From positions 1 to 51,201 of IMG/VR virus record IMGVR_UViG_3300025138_000060: a stretch of DNA of 51,201 bases. One strand, written 5' to 3'. The DNA comes from a virus. Under the pieces are notes generated by a model, which was not told the DNA's origin, made no database searches, and saw nothing but the letters and a program-made list of their open reading frames with translations. Position numbers and translations under genes: made by a program. Numbering within the stretch: the first letter of the stretch is position 1; every line of letters begins with the position of its first letter. Shown here in pieces: positions 8,049 to 16,475 of the stretch.

Positions 8049-9770
8049 TTAAATAGCTCCGAAGCCTTTGTCTTCAGGAGCAATAGCTGCACCCAGAGCG
8101 GCGCTGGCTCCTATGATCGATAACAAAGGAATTTTTCGATCCATAAGCATTCTAAAGATTTCTTCTCTAGAAAAACCCATTACGTTTGCGGTGACGCCTA
8201 TTCTTTCGTCCAACAACTCAACAATAGTAGCTGTTTCAGATTTTAGACCTGTCTTTTCCCCTGAGCCAAACCAACCCATAGATTGTGATTCCGCAGGGGA
8301 TACTTGGGCTTTTTCGCCAGCTAATTTATATATATCAGAAAATACAGCGTATTCAGTCTGCATAGCAGCACCGTCAATTTGCTGCTTACCCAGTGTATCT
8401 TTTAGCCATGTAACAGCATTAAGTTGACTTGGGTCTTCTTTATAAGCTTCAAGCCATTTAGGTTCTATCCATCCATCTGGTATGGAACCCGGCGATACCT
8501 CATTCATTGCATCTAATGCACCACGAATTGCGTGAGTATCGATTGTTGAGCCTTGCAGATTACCCTCTACGTTTTTAGCAAACGTAAATGGCTTAGTGTT
8601 ATTGTTTGGGTTTATTCCGCCAGCTTCAACTTGGTTCGTAAGAATACGATGAATACCGCTGTCAGAGGTCATCATATTGTAACCTTTTTCACTAATACCA
8701 CCTGTACCGGGGCCAATTAGGGTCTCTAGAGGTACTCCCGCTTCCTTTTTAGCCATAACCAATGTGGCATTACGCAAATTTGTGGCGGTATCAGTGCGAG
8801 GACTAGTGGCGGCATAAGCTTCTGAAAACTCTTTCATCCAATCATCTACATATTCTTTTGAGTAGCCCATTGCGAGTGCTTTTTCCCGAATAGGTTCCGT
8901 ATTGTAAAAATACTGGGCAGCGGTCCCTTTCCATTTTTCCATACGTTGAGCAAGGACTTCGGCAATCTCCTCACTCATCTCTTGAACAGGCCGAGACCTA
9001 TCTCCTAAAGGCAGCATTGCATCTGGATTAGGATTTCTAGGTACGTATATCTCTTCTTGTTTTACAGTATTGCGCTCATAAGCTTCTGGAGAGGTATCGA
9101 ATAAAGGTTCGCCTTTTGCTCCAGTACGTTTGCCTACGGGTTTAGTCATCTCATTGGCACGGGCATTGATTACGTTAGCCATATTGGTTTCTAAAGGTGG
9201 GCCTTCGTTATGACCCATTCCAAACAGTTCGTCTGTCTGGTTATCTACTGTACTACTGCCTTTACCCATATCAAAGGGCTGCCTGACTACCTCTGCACCA
9301 GCCGCTTGGGCATCTTGAGGATTACCTCGGCCTTTAATAAAGTCTATATCTCCATCTAAAAGTGCGCGAGTGTTACCCACAACTTCCCCAGCAACCTTAC
9401 CTGCGGTATCTTGCAGAGACCTAGCACCCGCTCTGATTGCGCTAGCAGCAGCATCTCCCGCCCCCGGCACTAATCCTATAATAGTGGCAGCGGCCCCTAG
9501 ACCACCCAAAGCACCAATCATATAGTAGTTAGGGTTTTCTTTAGCTAACTCATCACCAATCATCTGAATGGTCTCATAACCGCCCTTAATGTCTCCAATA
9601 ATAGGCGTGAAATCTAAGGCTACGTTACCTAGCCCTTGCCACGTAACTTCCGGTATATCTTCCGCAAGACTTTCGCCATAAGATTGCCAATCTTCTTCAG
9701 TACCGCCCATAATTTTAGCTGGCTCATTAGACTGTTCTCCTTCTCCAAAAATATATTCATACAGCCCCAT
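8049..9770 (-). CDS. Unknown virion-operon protein with hydrophobic Gly/Ala segment
   Basis: A 573-residue protein encoded between the portal-adjacent small gene and the EF-hand gene. Near residues 80-110 it has a hydrophobic run (MIGALGGLGAAATIIGLVPG then AGDAAASAIRAG), similar in style to pre-toxin and membrane-inserting segments. A second hydrophobic stretch lies near the C-terminus (LLSIIGASAALGAAIAP). The central part is soluble and helix-rich. Large proteins of this kind occur beside the portal in HMO-2011-like phages; an ejected or internal head protein is possible. Its start overlaps the upstream stop by one base. Confidence 0.7.
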   Translation of the reverse strand: MGLYEYIFGEGEQSNEPAKIMGGTEEDWQSYGESLAEDIPEVTWQGLGNVALDFTPIIGDIKGGYETIQMIGDELAKENPNYYMIGALGGLGAAATIIGLVPGAGDAAASAIRAGARSLQDTAGKVAGEVVGNTRALLDGDIDFIKGRGNPQDAQAAGAEVVRQPFDMGKGSSTVDNQTDELFGMGHNEGPPLETNMANVINARANEMTKPVGKRTGAKGEPLFDTSPEAYERNTVKQEEIYVPRNPNPDAMLPLGDRSRPVQEMSEEIAEVLAQRMEKWKGTAAQYFYNTEPIREKALAMGYSKEYVDDWMKEFSEAYAATSPRTDTATNLRNATLVMAKKEAGVPLETLIGPGTGGISEKGYNMMTSDSGIHRILTNQVEAGGINPNNNTKPFTFAKNVEGNLQGSTIDTHAIRGALDAMNEVSPGSIPDGWIEPKWLEAYKEDPSQLNAVTWLKDTLGKQQIDGAAMQTEYAVFSDIYKLAGEKAQVSPAESQSMGWFGSGEKTGLKSETATIVELLDERIGVTANVMGFSREEIFRMLMDRKIPLLSIIGASAALGAAIAPEDKGFGAI

Positions 9771-9985
9771 TATTTGGCTCCCTCAAGTGCTTCATCGCGT
9801 AAGGTTTCAAAGCGTTTCAACTCTGCAATGCATCCTTGTATTTCAAGTATGCGCTGATGGTCTTTGACGGTTTCTAGAAGGCTATGCATTATCTCGATAC
9901 GGGCCTTAGCGTATTCTTTTAAAGTAGAGTACTGAGCTTTATCATTGACCAAGGGAAGCAAGCTCCGATAAAAAATTTTATCCAT
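9770..9985 (-). CDS. Small helical protein after portal gene
   Basis: A 71-residue, fully helical-looking protein (ARIEIMHSLLETVKDHQRIL, then ELKRFETLRDEALEG). It overlaps both neighbours by one base (TAATG junctions), so it is translationally coupled to the portal gene. No domain is recognised. Its position suggests a minor virion or assembly factor. Confidence 0.7.
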   Translation of the reverse strand: MDKIFYRSLLPLVNDKAQYSTLKEYAKARIEIMHSLLETVKDHQRILEIQGCIAELKRFETLRDEALEGAK

Positions 9986-12129
9986 TATTGTACTGGGCCT
10001 TGTGGTGGTTGCTGAGGCTGGGGTGCATTACCGCCATTGGCTCCGCCGCCGCCGCCCGTGAAACCTGCTGCGTCTGGCTCCGGTGCTTGGCCCGGTGCTA
10101 TATTGCCGCCGCCATTGCCAGTAGGATCTTGCACTGAAGGTGCGCCGTTTGGCCCTGCGCCCGGTGGTGGGGCTGGTTGTTCTGGCATAAGACTTTGTAT
10201 CTCTGCCATCATTTTTTGTTGGATAGCTGCTTCGCGTGGATCGTTCAGGATCTTATCTTCATCAAGATCCATACTGGATGCTAACTCACGTAAGATGTAG
10301 TCGTACTTAACAAACGGCTGCATAGATGGGTTAGCTGTCATCTGCATGAACTGTAGTAACCTCTGGCTACGTACCTCGTTACGCATCAGGCTTTCTGTGC
10401 CCCGTGCCTTAACGTCTAGATCCCCAATAAACTCCTTGTCGAAGTTGAACTGCATATTGAAACTAAATAAAGATCTGCCTAATGGAGCTAGCAAATAGTC
10501 ATCGATGTTACGGACAACTGCTTTAATGTTTTGTGCGGCTGCACCCATCAACATACTCATGCCAGATGCGGTACGCCCCACACCGCCAACGGCCCCAGAG
10601 CCGTGACTATAAGAAGGAATACCTGTAGCCTCATCAGCAAGCTGACGGCTCTTATCAAACATCATTAGTAGCTCTTGGCTAACATTCGGAAACTTAATTC
10701 CATTCAGGCTGCTACCGGGTACACCGCTTTGACGCCGGAACACTTTGCCGGGGTACACACTCATGTCTTGGCCCGGCACTAAGTTTGTTTCATCTATTTC
10801 TATCAATAGGTTACCGGATAGTGCGCCGTTGTCTACAGCCATACGCATAAAGCCGTTCATCAACAGTTGGGTGTCCATCATGTTCTCAGCTACACCAATA
10901 CCAAAAAAGGAATAGGGATTTAGCTCATAAGGGACTGAAAGGTACGGAATACGGGTTGGAGTGAACGGATTAAGCACTAAACGCAGTATTTGACCGTTAC
11001 AAACCCATATATTGACCTGAACTTCGTCCTGATCCTTTAATTCTTTAGGTATCTTTATATCGGCATCTTCGGCTAATTCAGCGTCTAAAACACCCCAATA
11101 TTCCATTACTTCGTAGCGTTCCATAGAAGGTGACACTGAATCATCCTCTAAAGCGTCTTCCCAGTACTCACGCACGTAGTCTGTGCCATAGTTAATGGCT
11201 AACTCGATACTTTCTTTACGGAAATGGGGCCGTTTCTTTAGGGATCTCATCTGTGTGCGGTTTAAACGATGCCGTTGGATGGTAAATTCGGCTTCATTCA
11301 TGTTTCTGGCGTCTGGGTCAGGATAGAAGTCCCAAATAGAAACATATTCCATCTTTGGTATAGTCTCAAACTTAGGCTCGTACTCACCCTCTTCATTCCA
11401 GTGGGGATATTCCTTATCCTGTGCAAATGGCCCCTTAAATACTCCAGTACCAAAGAGACAACACTCAAATGCAATTGATCGAAGGTGCTTAGGAGCATCC
11501 GTTTCGTCCAATTGGTCGTGCATCAGCTTTTCCATCTTCTGAGCGGCACGTTTTGCTGGCTCGAAGGTAATACTGCCCGGAACACCACTGGCTCCTAGCG
11601 TTAAATCCTCTTTAATTGGCTCTAGTGTCTCTTTATATAGTCCTAGTTCCTTAGCAATGTCGGGACGCACTACAGAAGTTGGTACATTGTAGTCCACATC
11701 GACTTGATCTTTAATTTTTTCGTTTGTTAATTCGTTTGGGTTAAAAGATACGGCATCAGCCACGTTACTAGGGAACTGGCGGGACTCAATGCCGATAGGA
11801 AACTTTGATCCAGCAAACAAAACGTCTACAACTTGGGCATAGGCGGCGAGTACCTTGGTCTTCGTAACTTTTATGAATGCCTTGGACTTCTCAGTGTCTG
11901 TAAATTGAACTTCTGAGGAGTATATTCCACGATAATTACGGTAAGCATCTAGCCAACGCTCTTCATCAGCATACCTAGCGTCTTTCGATCTTTTATATTG
12001 GCTGTTTACAAAGGTAACCGCCCCAGAAAAATCAGCATTTTCAGTCTCAACATCCCCATCTTCGGTGAGAGGCACTGAAATGCTTGTATCTGTAAGGTCT
12101 TCTGGTAGCGGTTTGTCCATTATTGCCAT
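9985..12129 (-). CDS. Portal protein
   Basis: A 714-residue protein directly after the large terminase gene. It is the size of P22-type and marine podovirus portals. Recognisable segments include DARYADEERWLDAYRNYRGI near the start, VSIWDFYPDPDARNMNEAEF in the middle and ELNPYSFFGIGVAENMMDTQ, the conserved region around the portal clip and stem. DEATGIPSYSHG and GRTASGMSMLMGAA follow, which are very typical of podovirus portals. The C-terminal 70 residues are a Pro, Gly, Gln and Asn-rich tail of low complexity. The protein would form the dodecameric DNA entry ring. An in-frame ATG nine bases downstream is an alternative start. Confidence 0.88.
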   Translation of the reverse strand: MAIMDKPLPEDLTDTSISVPLTEDGDVETENADFSGAVTFVNSQYKRSKDARYADEERWLDAYRNYRGIYSSEVQFTDTEKSKAFIKVTKTKVLAAYAQVVDVLFAGSKFPIGIESRQFPSNVADAVSFNPNELTNEKIKDQVDVDYNVPTSVVRPDIAKELGLYKETLEPIKEDLTLGASGVPGSITFEPAKRAAQKMEKLMHDQLDETDAPKHLRSIAFECCLFGTGVFKGPFAQDKEYPHWNEEGEYEPKFETIPKMEYVSIWDFYPDPDARNMNEAEFTIQRHRLNRTQMRSLKKRPHFRKESIELAINYGTDYVREYWEDALEDDSVSPSMERYEVMEYWGVLDAELAEDADIKIPKELKDQDEVQVNIWVCNGQILRLVLNPFTPTRIPYLSVPYELNPYSFFGIGVAENMMDTQLLMNGFMRMAVDNGALSGNLLIEIDETNLVPGQDMSVYPGKVFRRQSGVPGSSLNGIKFPNVSQELLMMFDKSRQLADEATGIPSYSHGSGAVGGVGRTASGMSMLMGAAAQNIKAVVRNIDDYLLAPLGRSLFSFNMQFNFDKEFIGDLDVKARGTESLMRNEVRSQRLLQFMQMTANPSMQPFVKYDYILRELASSMDLDEDKILNDPREAAIQQKMMAEIQSLMPEQPAPPPGAGPNGAPSVQDPTGNGGGNIAPGQAPEPDAAGFTGGGGGANGGNAPQPQQPPQGPVQ

Positions 12130-12131
12130 AT

Positions 12132-14003
12132 TTAATACCCAAATGTTGCGTCAGCGGGTCGCCAACTTTGCTGTGGAATGCCGTCACCCATATCGAAGGG
12201 AGAAAAGGCTCTTGGCCTACTCATCACTGCGTACCGAACACTGTCGTATGCGTGATCTGTTGCGTAGCGAGGGTCTATATCGTCAGATCCTTTAGGGTCG
12301 GCTGGTATAACTGGTAGATCGGCAATGATCTGGCGGCACGTATTAAAAAATTGTATGCCGGGAATACCTGTATCTTCGTCTACCTTCAGGACTTCGTGTA
12401 AGCGGTTCTTACCTGCTACCCTTGCGCCGTGGCTTCTATCGCTTGGACGCCACTTAGTGCCTTGGGAGATCATTTCTTCCGCAATACTTGGGCCTATCTG
12501 TCCTCTTACGTGCCAACAAGAACTGTCCAGTATGCCATAATCTACACGGTCACCTATTTCAGCCTGTTGTACTGCCTTAGCTAGATCCCGCCCAGTATGC
12601 TTACTGAGGTATAATTCCCTGTAATTAACTAAAGTCCCAAAGTTTGGGTCAATAGCAAACCAGTGAACAGCAGAATAAGAACTGTATCCGTAGTCACATG
12701 ACCTGAACCTGCGCCAATCAGGCGGTATGTTATAAGGTTCGATAACGTGGATAGACGATCTGAACTCAGAGAACGCCGCGCCATCTGCAACTGCCCAATC
12801 ACCTTCAAGTAGTTGTCTCCTCTGCATTTCCGGTAGAGATAGTAGGTTAGCCTCGTATTGACCGCCTTCCATCAGGTAGGGGTTGTCTTTGAGGCTAGCT
12901 GGTATGAAGCGCCTGTAAAACAGTGGCTCTCCAGCTTTCTCATGTCCTTCGGGATAGACTAAGTCTTTGCCCGTTTCTAAGTCCCTTGCCACAAACTTTG
13001 TATTTGCTGGGGCAGGGTCTACATACATCCGTTTCACCCAGCTATGCCCGACTGAACCGGGGTTTGTAGTGGCGCGAATAAAGATTGGTAGATCAGGATC
13101 GGTAGTTCTTAAACGAGACCTCATATAATCATATGCGAAACTTGTGGGGTATTGCGTCAACTCATCAAAAGCTATGTAACTAAAAGCCTGACCCTGATAT
13201 CGAAGTACGTCTTGGTCTCTTTCCAAATACGTCAGCCAGAGTTTGGCCCCGCTAGGAAATGTCCATTGAGATTTCTTTTCTCCCCACTTGGCCCCTTGAA
13301 ATGCTTTGGGGTATAATTCTTGAGATTTCCAGATTAATTCTCTTAACTCATCATTTGATCTACGAAGTATTAACCCATTGAAATTACTGTTAGAAAAGTA
13401 GCGCATTGGGTCAGCAAGTAGCCCAAATGATTTGCCACCACCGGCCGCGCCCCCATATAGTACTTCTCTTTCACTAGCTGCTAGAAACTCAGTCTGTGGA
13501 CCCGGATTGGGAGAAAAGACCACCTCCTTTTTTTGCTTTTGGCTTTCAACAACAGAAAAGTCTAAGTTAGCAGTATTTAATTCTTTATCAGGCTGTAGCT
13601 CATCTAACTTTTTCTTTGCTAAAGTAAGCCGCCTCTTAGCATCTGTCTGTCGGCGTTTAGCAGTAGCCAGCTTCTTATCTTTAGGCGTCTTAGGTTTACG
13701 CTTGCGATTGTCCTTGGCTAAGGTTTTTAGCCGTTTAGATGGATTGTCACTTTCCTTGCCTCGCAAAGCTTTCCATATATGGATAATCCCTTGATGGCTT
13801 ATTCGGTCACCCGTCTTCGAGGTCAGCCACTCAGCAGTCTTACGGCTGCTATGTCCTTCATCCAGATAGTCCAAGGCCTCTTCTACCAATAGTGCTTTGT
13901 CTTCGTCAGCTACTAATACAAGTGGATCTTTGTCCGAAGCCTTGTATGCGTATGGTATTTTAGCAGTCTTGTTGGGTCTGGTTTTATCTAACCAAATGCT
14001 CAA
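12132..14003 (-). CDS. terL: Terminase large subunit with HTH extension
   Basis: A 623-residue DNA-packaging motor. The ATPase has a Walker A-type loop (GGAAGGGKS, about residues 184-192) and a Walker B (YIAFDE, D280-E281). The nuclease half begins at RSCDYGYSSYSAVHW (D437) and has a second acidic patch at YGILDSS. The first 160 residues are an extra: a helix-turn-helix-like segment (DEGHSSRKTAEWLTSKTG, about 48-65) and then a Lys/Arg-rich coiled coil (about 95-140). This may bind DNA or the small subunit. It overlaps the small-terminase gene by four bases (ATGA). Confidence 0.93.
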   Translation of the reverse strand: MSIWLDKTRPNKTAKIPYAYKASDKDPLVLVADEDKALLVEEALDYLDEGHSSRKTAEWLTSKTGDRISHQGIIHIWKALRGKESDNPSKRLKTLAKDNRKRKPKTPKDKKLATAKRRQTDAKRRLTLAKKKLDELQPDKELNTANLDFSVVESQKQKKEVVFSPNPGPQTEFLAASEREVLYGGAAGGGKSFGLLADPMRYFSNSNFNGLILRRSNDELRELIWKSQELYPKAFQGAKWGEKKSQWTFPSGAKLWLTYLERDQDVLRYQGQAFSYIAFDELTQYPTSFAYDYMRSRLRTTDPDLPIFIRATTNPGSVGHSWVKRMYVDPAPANTKFVARDLETGKDLVYPEGHEKAGEPLFYRRFIPASLKDNPYLMEGGQYEANLLSLPEMQRRQLLEGDWAVADGAAFSEFRSSIHVIEPYNIPPDWRRFRSCDYGYSSYSAVHWFAIDPNFGTLVNYRELYLSKHTGRDLAKAVQQAEIGDRVDYGILDSSCWHVRGQIGPSIAEEMISQGTKWRPSDRSHGARVAGKNRLHEVLKVDEDTGIPGIQFFNTCRQIIADLPVIPADPKGSDDIDPRYATDHAYDSVRYAVMSRPRAFSPFDMGDGIPQQSWRPADATFGY

Positions 14004-14374
14004 TCGTCACTTTTCGGTGGCAATATAAACATTGCCCCGCCTGTATTTTTAACTTCGACTTGTTCTTTTTTAACGAGGCCTGTTCGATCTAATATCTGAG
14101 CCGCCGCTGCTATAGAGTTTCTAGCACCCATTGCACCGGGATCTTCCAATACATCGACCATACCCCAAGCTGCGCGAGGGGCATTCATAGCCAACATTGT
14201 GGCGGCTCTTTCATTTATTTCATCTTTAAGGGCAGTCACAACAACCGTACTGGATGTATTCTCAGCATAACCAGCTAAGTTCATAGCTTTCTTAATATTA
14301 CCCTTGCACTCTTCTGACATAAGGGCTTCGAGAAACATCAACTGTTTATCTGTGTACTGTTTTTCTTCTGCCAT
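14000..14374 (-). CDS. terS: Terminase small subunit
   Basis: A 124-residue protein just before the large subunit, overlapping it by an ATGA junction. The N-terminal half has the small-terminase pattern YTDKQLMFLEALMSEECKGN followed by AMNLAGYAE, a helix-turn-helix that recognises the packaging site. The next helices (LKDEINERAATMLAMNAPRA) would form the oligomer core. The C-terminus MFILPPKSDD is a common tail in this group and may contact the large subunit. The length fits. Confidence 0.85.
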   Translation of the reverse strand: MAEEKQYTDKQLMFLEALMSEECKGNIKKAMNLAGYAENTSSTVVVTALKDEINERAATMLAMNAPRAAWGMVDVLEDPGAMGARNSIAAAAQILDRTGLVKKEQVEVKNTGGAMFILPPKSDD

Positions 14375-14375
14375 A

Positions 14376-14645
14376 TTATCCTCTAAAGTAGATAAAGACT
14401 GAGGCTATGGCGGCGGTAATAACTATCCACCATATCCTCTCCATAAAGCGCAAGGTATGACCTCTCGCATTAAAATCGGTTGTAAGCTGTCGAACTCTGT
14501 CCCACATCAACTTTTGCTCATCGTCATAATGATCCATCCTCTTAAACAGAGTGATCATTCGTTCTTCCATACGAGCTAACGTAACTACTGCGGTAGACAG
14601 TTTATCCAGCTTATCCTCAATTCGCGTGAGGCGCACATCGGTCAT
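14376..14645 (-). CDS. Coiled-coil protein with C-terminal membrane anchor
   Basis: An 89-residue protein with an N-terminal heptad-like helix (LTRIEDKLDKLSTAVVTLAR) and one C-terminal transmembrane segment (WIVITAAIASVFIYF, near residues 72-87) ending in RG. This architecture resembles XhlA-like and other phage membrane proteins, so a lysis or holin-helper role is possible but not shown. It is coupled to the upstream gene by an ATGA overlap and lies two bases from the small terminase gene. Confidence 0.75.
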   Translation of the reverse strand: MTDVRLTRIEDKLDKLSTAVVTLARMEERMITLFKRMDHYDDEQKLMWDRVRQLTTDFNARGHTLRFMERIWWIVITAAIASVFIYFRG

Positions 14646-14815
14646 CCGACTTTAGCTTTCTTAGATTTTTTGTCTTTAGCCTGAGCAAGTTTATGAGCAG
14701 CACTGAAAGATTTACCTGCAACCATAGCGGTCCTCATACTTTTCATATGCTGCGCCGTATGATGCTTTTTATGTTCTTTCATTTTAGCTTCTTGAGCCGG
14801 GGTTAGTTTACTCAT
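14642..14815 (-). CDS. Small basic protein (57 aa)
   Basis: Reading ATG at 14815 gives a 57-residue protein, MSKLTPAQEAKMKEHKKHH to the end AKDKKSKKAKVG. It is Lys, His, Ala and Met rich, and overlaps both neighbours by four bases (ATGA). The end is a run of basic residues, so nucleic-acid contact or packaging with DNA in the virion is conceivable. No family is recognised. Confidence 0.72.
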   Translation of the reverse strand: MSKLTPAQEAKMKEHKKHHTAQHMKSMRTAMVAGKSFSAAHKLAQAKDKKSKKAKVG

Positions 14816-14970
14816 GCCTTTTGAGCTTTTTTCTTTTTGGCTTTATTTTTTTTAGAATTAGGAAAGCCAGCTTTCATATCGGCATAAGCTTTAGGGCTTA
14901 TTGTAGACTTTTTTTTAGTACTGCTTGTACCAGCTTTTCTTTTTTTATTAATGTTTTCATATAAAGACAT
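14812..14970 (-). CDS. Small basic protein (52 aa)
   Basis: ATG at 14970 opens a 52-residue protein (MSLYENINKKRKAGTSSTKK, later SPKAYADMKAGFPNSKK) ending in a lysine-rich tail. The segment KKKSTISPKAYADMK resembles small proteins in other marine phages and cyanophages. It is chained by an ATGA overlap to the next gene and by a TAATG overlap to the previous one. Function unknown; a DNA-binding virion component is a guess from charge. Confidence 0.72.
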   Translation of the reverse strand: MSLYENINKKRKAGTSSTKKKSTISPKAYADMKAGFPNSKKNKAKKKKAQKA

Positions 14971-15128
14971 TATTTCTTTTTCTTTCCAGCCATTCCGCCA
15001 TGAGCCATTTTTTTCTTGGCAGCCATTCCGCCTTTCATGTAGCCAGTTTTTTTAGCAGCCATTCCACCCTTCATGTAGCCGGATGTTTTAGCCATTTTCT
15101 TGCCGTCTTTTTTCATCATGTTAGGCAT
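14970..15128 (-). CDS. Small Met/Gly/Lys repeat protein (52 aa)
   Basis: ATG at 15128 opens a 52-residue protein made of repeats: GYMKGGMAAKK occurs twice, followed by degenerate copies (MAHGGMAGKKKK). Such GGMA/KK repeats are common in small proteins of marine phages; no role has been proven to my knowledge. Start overlaps: the following gene begins on its stop (TAATG). The DNA repeat (ccgcctttcatgtagcc) is visible twice at about 15020-15080. Confidence 0.72.
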   Translation of the reverse strand: MPNMMKKDGKKMAKTSGYMKGGMAAKKTGYMKGGMAAKKKMAHGGMAGKKKK

Positions 15129-15138
15129 ATTTATTCCT

Positions 15139-15405
15139 TTACCAATTTTTACAGGACCAATAACGGGCTGTTAGTTTTGAAGTTGCAGTGTCGCACTTAT
15201 GCCTTGCTCTAAAGGACTTACGTGCTGCGGGGTTATCCCGGCGAATTTCCATATTTTTATCGCCAAAGGTAATATACTTAACGCTGTCTCCCTCGACTGC
15301 TAGCACCTCAAACTTCTTGGGGCCGCCTCTGCGAGGTTTGTTTACTGCTTTAAAACCATGACGTTTTTTACCAGCAGCAATTTTCTCAGACTTGGTTTGC
15401 GCCAT
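15139..15405 (-). CDS. Conserved basic marine-phage protein (KSFRARHKC motif)
   Basis: An 88-residue basic protein. Its C-terminus, KSFRARHKCDTATSKLTARY then WSCKNW, matches a motif seen at the ends of small proteins in marine podoviruses and cyanomyoviruses. Two Cys and one His in this motif could bind a metal. The N-terminal half is Lys/Arg rich. The role is unknown; the position in the late operon suggests a structural or DNA-associated protein. Confidence 0.75.
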   Translation of the reverse strand: MAQTKSEKIAAGKKRHGFKAVNKPRRGGPKKFEVLAVEGDSVKYITFGDKNMEIRRDNPAARKSFRARHKCDTATSKLTARYWSCKNW

Positions 15406-15419
15406 GTAAATCTTCTTTA

Positions 15420-15872
15420 TTATTGATAAATATAAACGAGGTATATTGAAGCTACGAGTGCGGCTACAAAAAATAAGCTTCCGCCTATTATCATAATCAT
15501 CTCTTGCAATTCTTCGCGTTCTTTTTTTCTACGTATCTCAGCTTCACGCCGTGCTTTTCTAGCTTGCGCTTGATATTCAATAAACGAGTCCCACATTCCC
15601 GGCCTCGCATATAATCTGCAATGAGATTCCAAAATTCTTCTTTGTTCTTTCATTTTATCTAATGCTAAAAAGGATTCAAAATCATTTGTGTCTTTGCCCA
15701 TCATCTTATTAAAGACAGACTTTTTATCGTTGTCGGCTTTGTTCTTCAGGGTTTCTTCTGCCCCTATCCAATCGCCTATTTGTTTTCCTACTTGGGCTAA
15801 GTCTTTCCCATTGCCAATTGCGGATTTGATTACCCCAAACGCCGCATTAGCCATAGCTAATTCTGCAAGCAT
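15420..15872 (-). CDS. Single-pass membrane protein of late operon
   Basis: A 150-residue protein. The N-terminal half has a helical segment (MANAAFGVIKSAIGNGKDLA). The middle is charged coiled coil (AQARKARREAEIRRKKERE). A C-terminal transmembrane helix (MIMIIGGSLFFVAALVASIY, about 125-147) ends in YIYQ. The middle motif RLYARPGMWDSFIEYQ is conserved in marine phages in my recollection. A role in lysis or DNA ejection is possible; nothing decisive is visible. Confidence 0.72.
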   Translation of the reverse strand: MLAELAMANAAFGVIKSAIGNGKDLAQVGKQIGDWIGAEETLKNKADNDKKSVFNKMMGKDTNDFESFLALDKMKEQRRILESHCRLYARPGMWDSFIEYQAQARKARREAEIRRKKEREELQEMIMIIGGSLFFVAALVASIYLVYIYQ

Positions 15873-15902
15873 TTCTCCCCCCCGAAAGATAAGCTATAAA
15901 TT

Positions 15903-16097
15903 TTAAGTAGCTTGTCCGACCTTAAAACACTTAGCTCTCGCCACGGCCTTAATGCCTTTTGCTATCACCATCATTTCTTGTGAAACTACTTTTTGGCATT
16001 CCCGTTCAGTATTAAACAGGCCGCCTGTTCTAGCAGACATATTACAACTAAATACATCGTAAGGTTGGTAGCAGAAGAGGATAACTCCTAGAAACAT
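15903..16097 (-). CDS. Small exported or membrane-linked protein
   Basis: A 64-residue protein with a short hydrophobic N-terminus (MFLGVILFCYQ) followed by Cys-containing residues, then a helical part (ECQKVVSQEMMVIAKGIKAV) and another Cys near the end. The start could be a poor signal peptide, and the spaced cysteines could form disulphides in the periplasm. It keeps the strand and spacing of the operon. Confidence 0.55.
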   Translation of the reverse strand: MFLGVILFCYQPYDVFSCNMSARTGGLFNTERECQKVVSQEMMVIAKGIKAVARAKCFKVGQAT

Positions 16098-16106
16098 TTC
16101 TATGTT

Positions 16107-16367
16107 TTAATTTTCTTCATTATCAAAATCTTCTTCGATTAATTCAGGAATAAATCTTTTAGGATTAACTGGTATTTCTACAGAACAATCTTCTGTATGG
16201 AAGTATCGACCGTAACCATCAAATTCGTGTGCTAAAGGATTAGCTTCAATCTCTTTAGAAGAGATCAGCCCTTCTTCGAGCAACAATCTTTTTATATGAT
16301 TAAACTCTAATACTCGACCTGTGCGCTCTTGAATAGCAGCGCGTATATAATATAAATTAAAAGACAA
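16107..16367 (-). CDS. First late-operon protein, unknown
   Basis: An 86-residue acidic protein (MSFNLYYIRAAIQERTGRVL, later AHEFDGYGRYFHTEDCSVEI). It is the first gene after the promoter at 16384-16413, so it leads the whole head operon. The N-terminus looks like a small helical domain and the C-terminus is acidic. No family recognised. AT-rich sequence with a weak ribosome site (AAGTTAAATTG) precedes it. Confidence 0.7.
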   Translation of the reverse strand: MSFNLYYIRAAIQERTGRVLEFNHIKRLLLEEGLISSKEIEANPLAHEFDGYGRYFHTEDCSVEIPVNPKRFIPELIEEDFDNEEN

Positions 16368-16383
16368 TTTAACTTACCCCTTC

Positions 16384-16413
16384 ATTGTACCACTTTATAA
16401 TGATGTTGGTCAA
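16384..16413 (-). promoter_or_regulatory. Promoter of head/packaging operon
   Basis: Minus-strand TTGACC, 18-base spacer and TACAAT. It sits 17 bases before the first gene of the leftward operon. Four bases upstream of the -35 lies TGTATTAATTAA (16418-16429), an element that also precedes TTGACA at 25372 with the same four-base gap. It should give host-polymerase transcription of the late genes. Confidence 0.75.
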
Positions 16414-16417
16414 GCTA

Positions 16418-16429
16418 TTAATTAATACA
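16418..16429 (-). promoter_or_regulatory. TGTATTAATTAA element, site 1
   Basis: A 12-base AT-rich, largely palindromic element four bases before the -35 of the head-operon promoter. Related copies lie at 17616-17626, 22603-22613, 25356-25367 and 48334-48344, each upstream of a gene and in the gene's orientation. It could be a repressor operator or an activating element. Confidence 0.6.
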
Positions 16430-16446
16430 CTAATTAAGTAAATAGA

Positions 16447-16475
16447 TTGACAAAAGGCTAATCTGGCGGTATAAT
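16447..16475 (+). promoter_or_regulatory. Perfect consensus sigma-70 promoter, rightward
   Basis: TTGACA, exactly 17 bases, TATAAT: a full match to the bacterial consensus. It points right, against the surrounding leftward genes. No open reading frame with a ribosome site follows, so it should drive an untranslated RNA starting near 16482 that runs toward and into the antisense of the DUF1127 gene. Confidence 0.8.

Noticed and set aside
14900-15130. A CRISPR array from the short repeats
   Set aside because: The repeats encode GYMKGGMA in frame within one small gene and have no regular spacers. No CRISPR array is seen anywhere in the window.
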